From Pseudoips prasinana (lineage: Eukaryota; Arthropoda; Insecta; Lepidoptera; Nolidae), in NCBI GenBank assembly GCA_951640165.1, contig OX621243.1, forward strand, positions 6,510,001 to 6,574,000: a stretch of DNA of 64,000 nucleotides. Direction: 5' to 3'. Under the pieces are notes generated by a model. The model worked only from the letters and a program-made list of their open reading frames with translations, had not been told where the DNA came from and made no database searches. The position numbers were made by a program, and so were the translations under genes. How positions within the stretch are numbered: the stretch's first letter is position 1; each line of letters opens with the position of its first letter. Below, in pieces: positions 62,569 through 64,000 of the stretch.

Positions 62569-63259
62569 GGGTAAAGTGACCTAATTTTGGCACCCCACTA
62601 ATTATTGGCACTTCTGTGATTTAACCGTTTTTATAAGAAAACATCTAATCTTGTGGTGTTGCAACTTATTTAAATAGAATAGTAGAATCTTGAGCTATCG
62701 CACTGGCAACACATAAATAAAAAAGAATTTATAATGGCGTCAGAAGGATAGCAACAGCTGAGCGTGTCTCGATCTGGTGTGTGAAAACTATTTTTTTTGT
62801 TAAGGTAAGAGCTTTTGTTATTATCATCAAATCTTAGTAATAAAGTGTTTTATACTGTGATTCATCATGAATAGCAAATTCAACACATATTATTCTACGT
62901 TTTTGTCATATTTTTTTCCATGGTTTTTATTGTTTTTATTATTTTATCCTGGTGCCAACAATTGGTATTACAAAAATGACCGAATTCTAATATATTGGCA
63001 CTAATGCCAATAAATGGATTATTGAACTTAATTTTTTCAGAGGTTTATTTAGTGAATTATAGTATTCCTAGACTACCTTATTTTGCATCATTAATGAATA
63101 CATGTATAAAAACGCATTATTCCAAATCTTGACACCAGTGCCAACTGCAAAATTACCAATTATGACCACTACCGCCAATAATTGGCCATAAGTGTGCTAA
63201 TAATTGGTCATCTTACGTATGTTATGGTTTTATTTTCAGTGTACCCGACTTTTTTAACC

Positions 63260-64000
63260 ATGAAACCAAAAATTACAACTGAGAAGTCTAGGAAAAAACC
63301 CAAAGCCATACGCCGACGTAAAATATACGACACGGAAAACTTAAATAAAGCTTTGCAAGCTGTCAAGGATGGCATGAGCAAGAAATTGGCAGCTAAAACT
63401 TATCAAGTGTAGCCCGCGGCACTTGATAAGTTTTAGCTGCCATTTTCTGCAATATATGATCAAGAACCCTGAGCATCAGTTACGTCCAGGCCCTCCTACT
63501 ATTTTGACGGAAAAAGACGAAAACGACCTCGAAGACTGGATTTTATTGAGTTGCCGAAAAGGTTTCCCAAAACGCAAAAATGACGTAATCAGTAGTGTAG
63601 CTAACTTTCTGAAAAATAGTAACAGGGCCAACGTTTTTAAGAACGGCGAAAAATGGTATAAGTGGTTTCTCCAACGACATCCAAAGATTTCTGTGCGCAC
63701 ACCTGAGGCAGTCACTGCTGCAAGTGCTGCTGTGTCAGAAAATGACGTGAGAACCTGGTTCAATCAAATTGAAACTTATCTTAAAGAAAACGATTTATTA
63801 GAGGTACTTTCAGAATTTTCTTCTTTGTCCTAAAACAGGAGTCGTATTAGCCCCTAAAGGCGAAAGAAACGTCTACGAAGTAGACAATGCCCTGGCTAAA
63901 ACTTCCTTGACGGTAATGTTCACATTTTCTGCTAATGGAGATCTCACACCTCCAATGGTTATATTTCCGAATAAACGGTTATCAGCTGAAATTACGTCCA
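63260..64000 (+). pseudogene. pogo/Tigger-type transposase, broken, partial
   Basis: The ATG at 63260 opens a basic N-terminus and a psq-type helix-turn-helix (LNKALQAVKDGMSKKLAAKT). The frame is cut at 63410 by an inverted insertion, resumes with QYMIKNPEHQLRPGPPTIL, and continues through a CENP-B-type second DNA-binding domain (WYKWFLQRHPKISVRTPEAV). Near 63815 it breaks again: the NADETGF-like segment holding the first catalytic Asp is missing between VLSE and FLLCPKTGVV. The frame then resumes KGERNVYEVDNALAKTS and MFTFSANGDLTPPMVIFPNK. Non-functional. The DDE domain continues beyond the window. Confidence 0.85.
63388..63441. repeat. Perfect 22-bp inverted duplication in the transposase
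   Basis: Positions 63388-63409 (GGCAGCTAAAACTTATCAAG plus TG) and 63420-63441 are exact reverse complements with a 10-base spacer. The second arm interrupts the codons expected to run VPRGTLQYM, so it is a local insertion in the element. Confidence 0.9.

Larger units (their letters stand above)
62569..64000 (+). mobile_element. pogo/Tigger-like transposon, 5' part
   Basis: A likely start GGGTAAAGTGACCTAATTTT follows TA at 62567. The 5' region (62590-63205) repeats AATTATTGGCAC and CCAATAATTGG-type words in both orientations. The transposase starts at 63260 and the element runs past the window end, so its right terminus is unseen. Confidence 0.7.

Noticed and set aside
1..64000. CRISPR array or bacterial defence island
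   Set aside because: No evenly spaced direct repeats with unique spacers exist; the only regular array is the 51-bp minisatellite, which has no spacers, and all genes are eukaryotic.

Overview
This window is nuclear DNA of an insect, almost certainly a moth or butterfly. The base composition is AT-rich, genes are split by short-consensus introns, and there is a dense load of tRNA-derived SINEs, CR1/jockey- and RTE-type LINEs, palindromic MITEs, a piggyBac element and a mariner. The conserved genes are c-type lysozymes of lepidopteran type (three coding exons, a 20-residue signal peptide and 120 mature residues) and the kinetochore protein Nuf2. No prokaryotic features or rRNA genes are present, and I see no convincing functional tRNA gene: the tRNA-like stretches are SINE heads.

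Layout. 1-9 kb: repeats, a frameshifted THAP-domain exon pair (2385-3025), a TTAA-flanked piggyBac relic (3542-5857), and a SINE/MITE/Helitron-like nest (6750-7780). 9-44 kb: a c-type lysozyme cluster. Gene A (12255-14451, minus), gene B (21551-34310, minus) and gene C (36231-39978, minus) have consistent splice sites. Gene D (41430-43982, plus) lies head-to-head with C and has a 2-nt length change at the end of exon 1. Two decayed first exons lie at about 9774 (plus) and 16365 (minus). Genes A, C and D have lost the catalytic aspartate (Asp52 in hen numbering) and carry tyrosine there. Only B keeps both catalytic acids. The introns have been invaded by LINEs; B grew to 12.8 kb through two of them.

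44-50 kb: a 34-codon Cys-Gly-Pro-rich gene resembling Drosophila sperm-tail Mst proteins (44878-44982), then LINE debris, SINEs and a cluster of perfect hairpins. 50.7-60.7 kb: Nuf2 on the minus strand, eight coding exons that splice to 443 residues, with repeats in most introns. 60.7-64 kb: LINE and SINE pieces, and the 5' part of a pogo/Tigger-like element that runs off the window.

Two themes run through the window. The first is birth and death of a lysozyme family, where most surviving members look non-enzymatic but keep a shared GATA-plus-TATA promoter. The second is an unusual number of short, near-perfect, almost loop-free palindromes. In two cases comparison with a family consensus indicates that the palindrome arose by local inverted copying, as expected from template switching. 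All exon structures were read by eye from splice consensus, phase and homology to remembered family patterns, without any search or transcript data.
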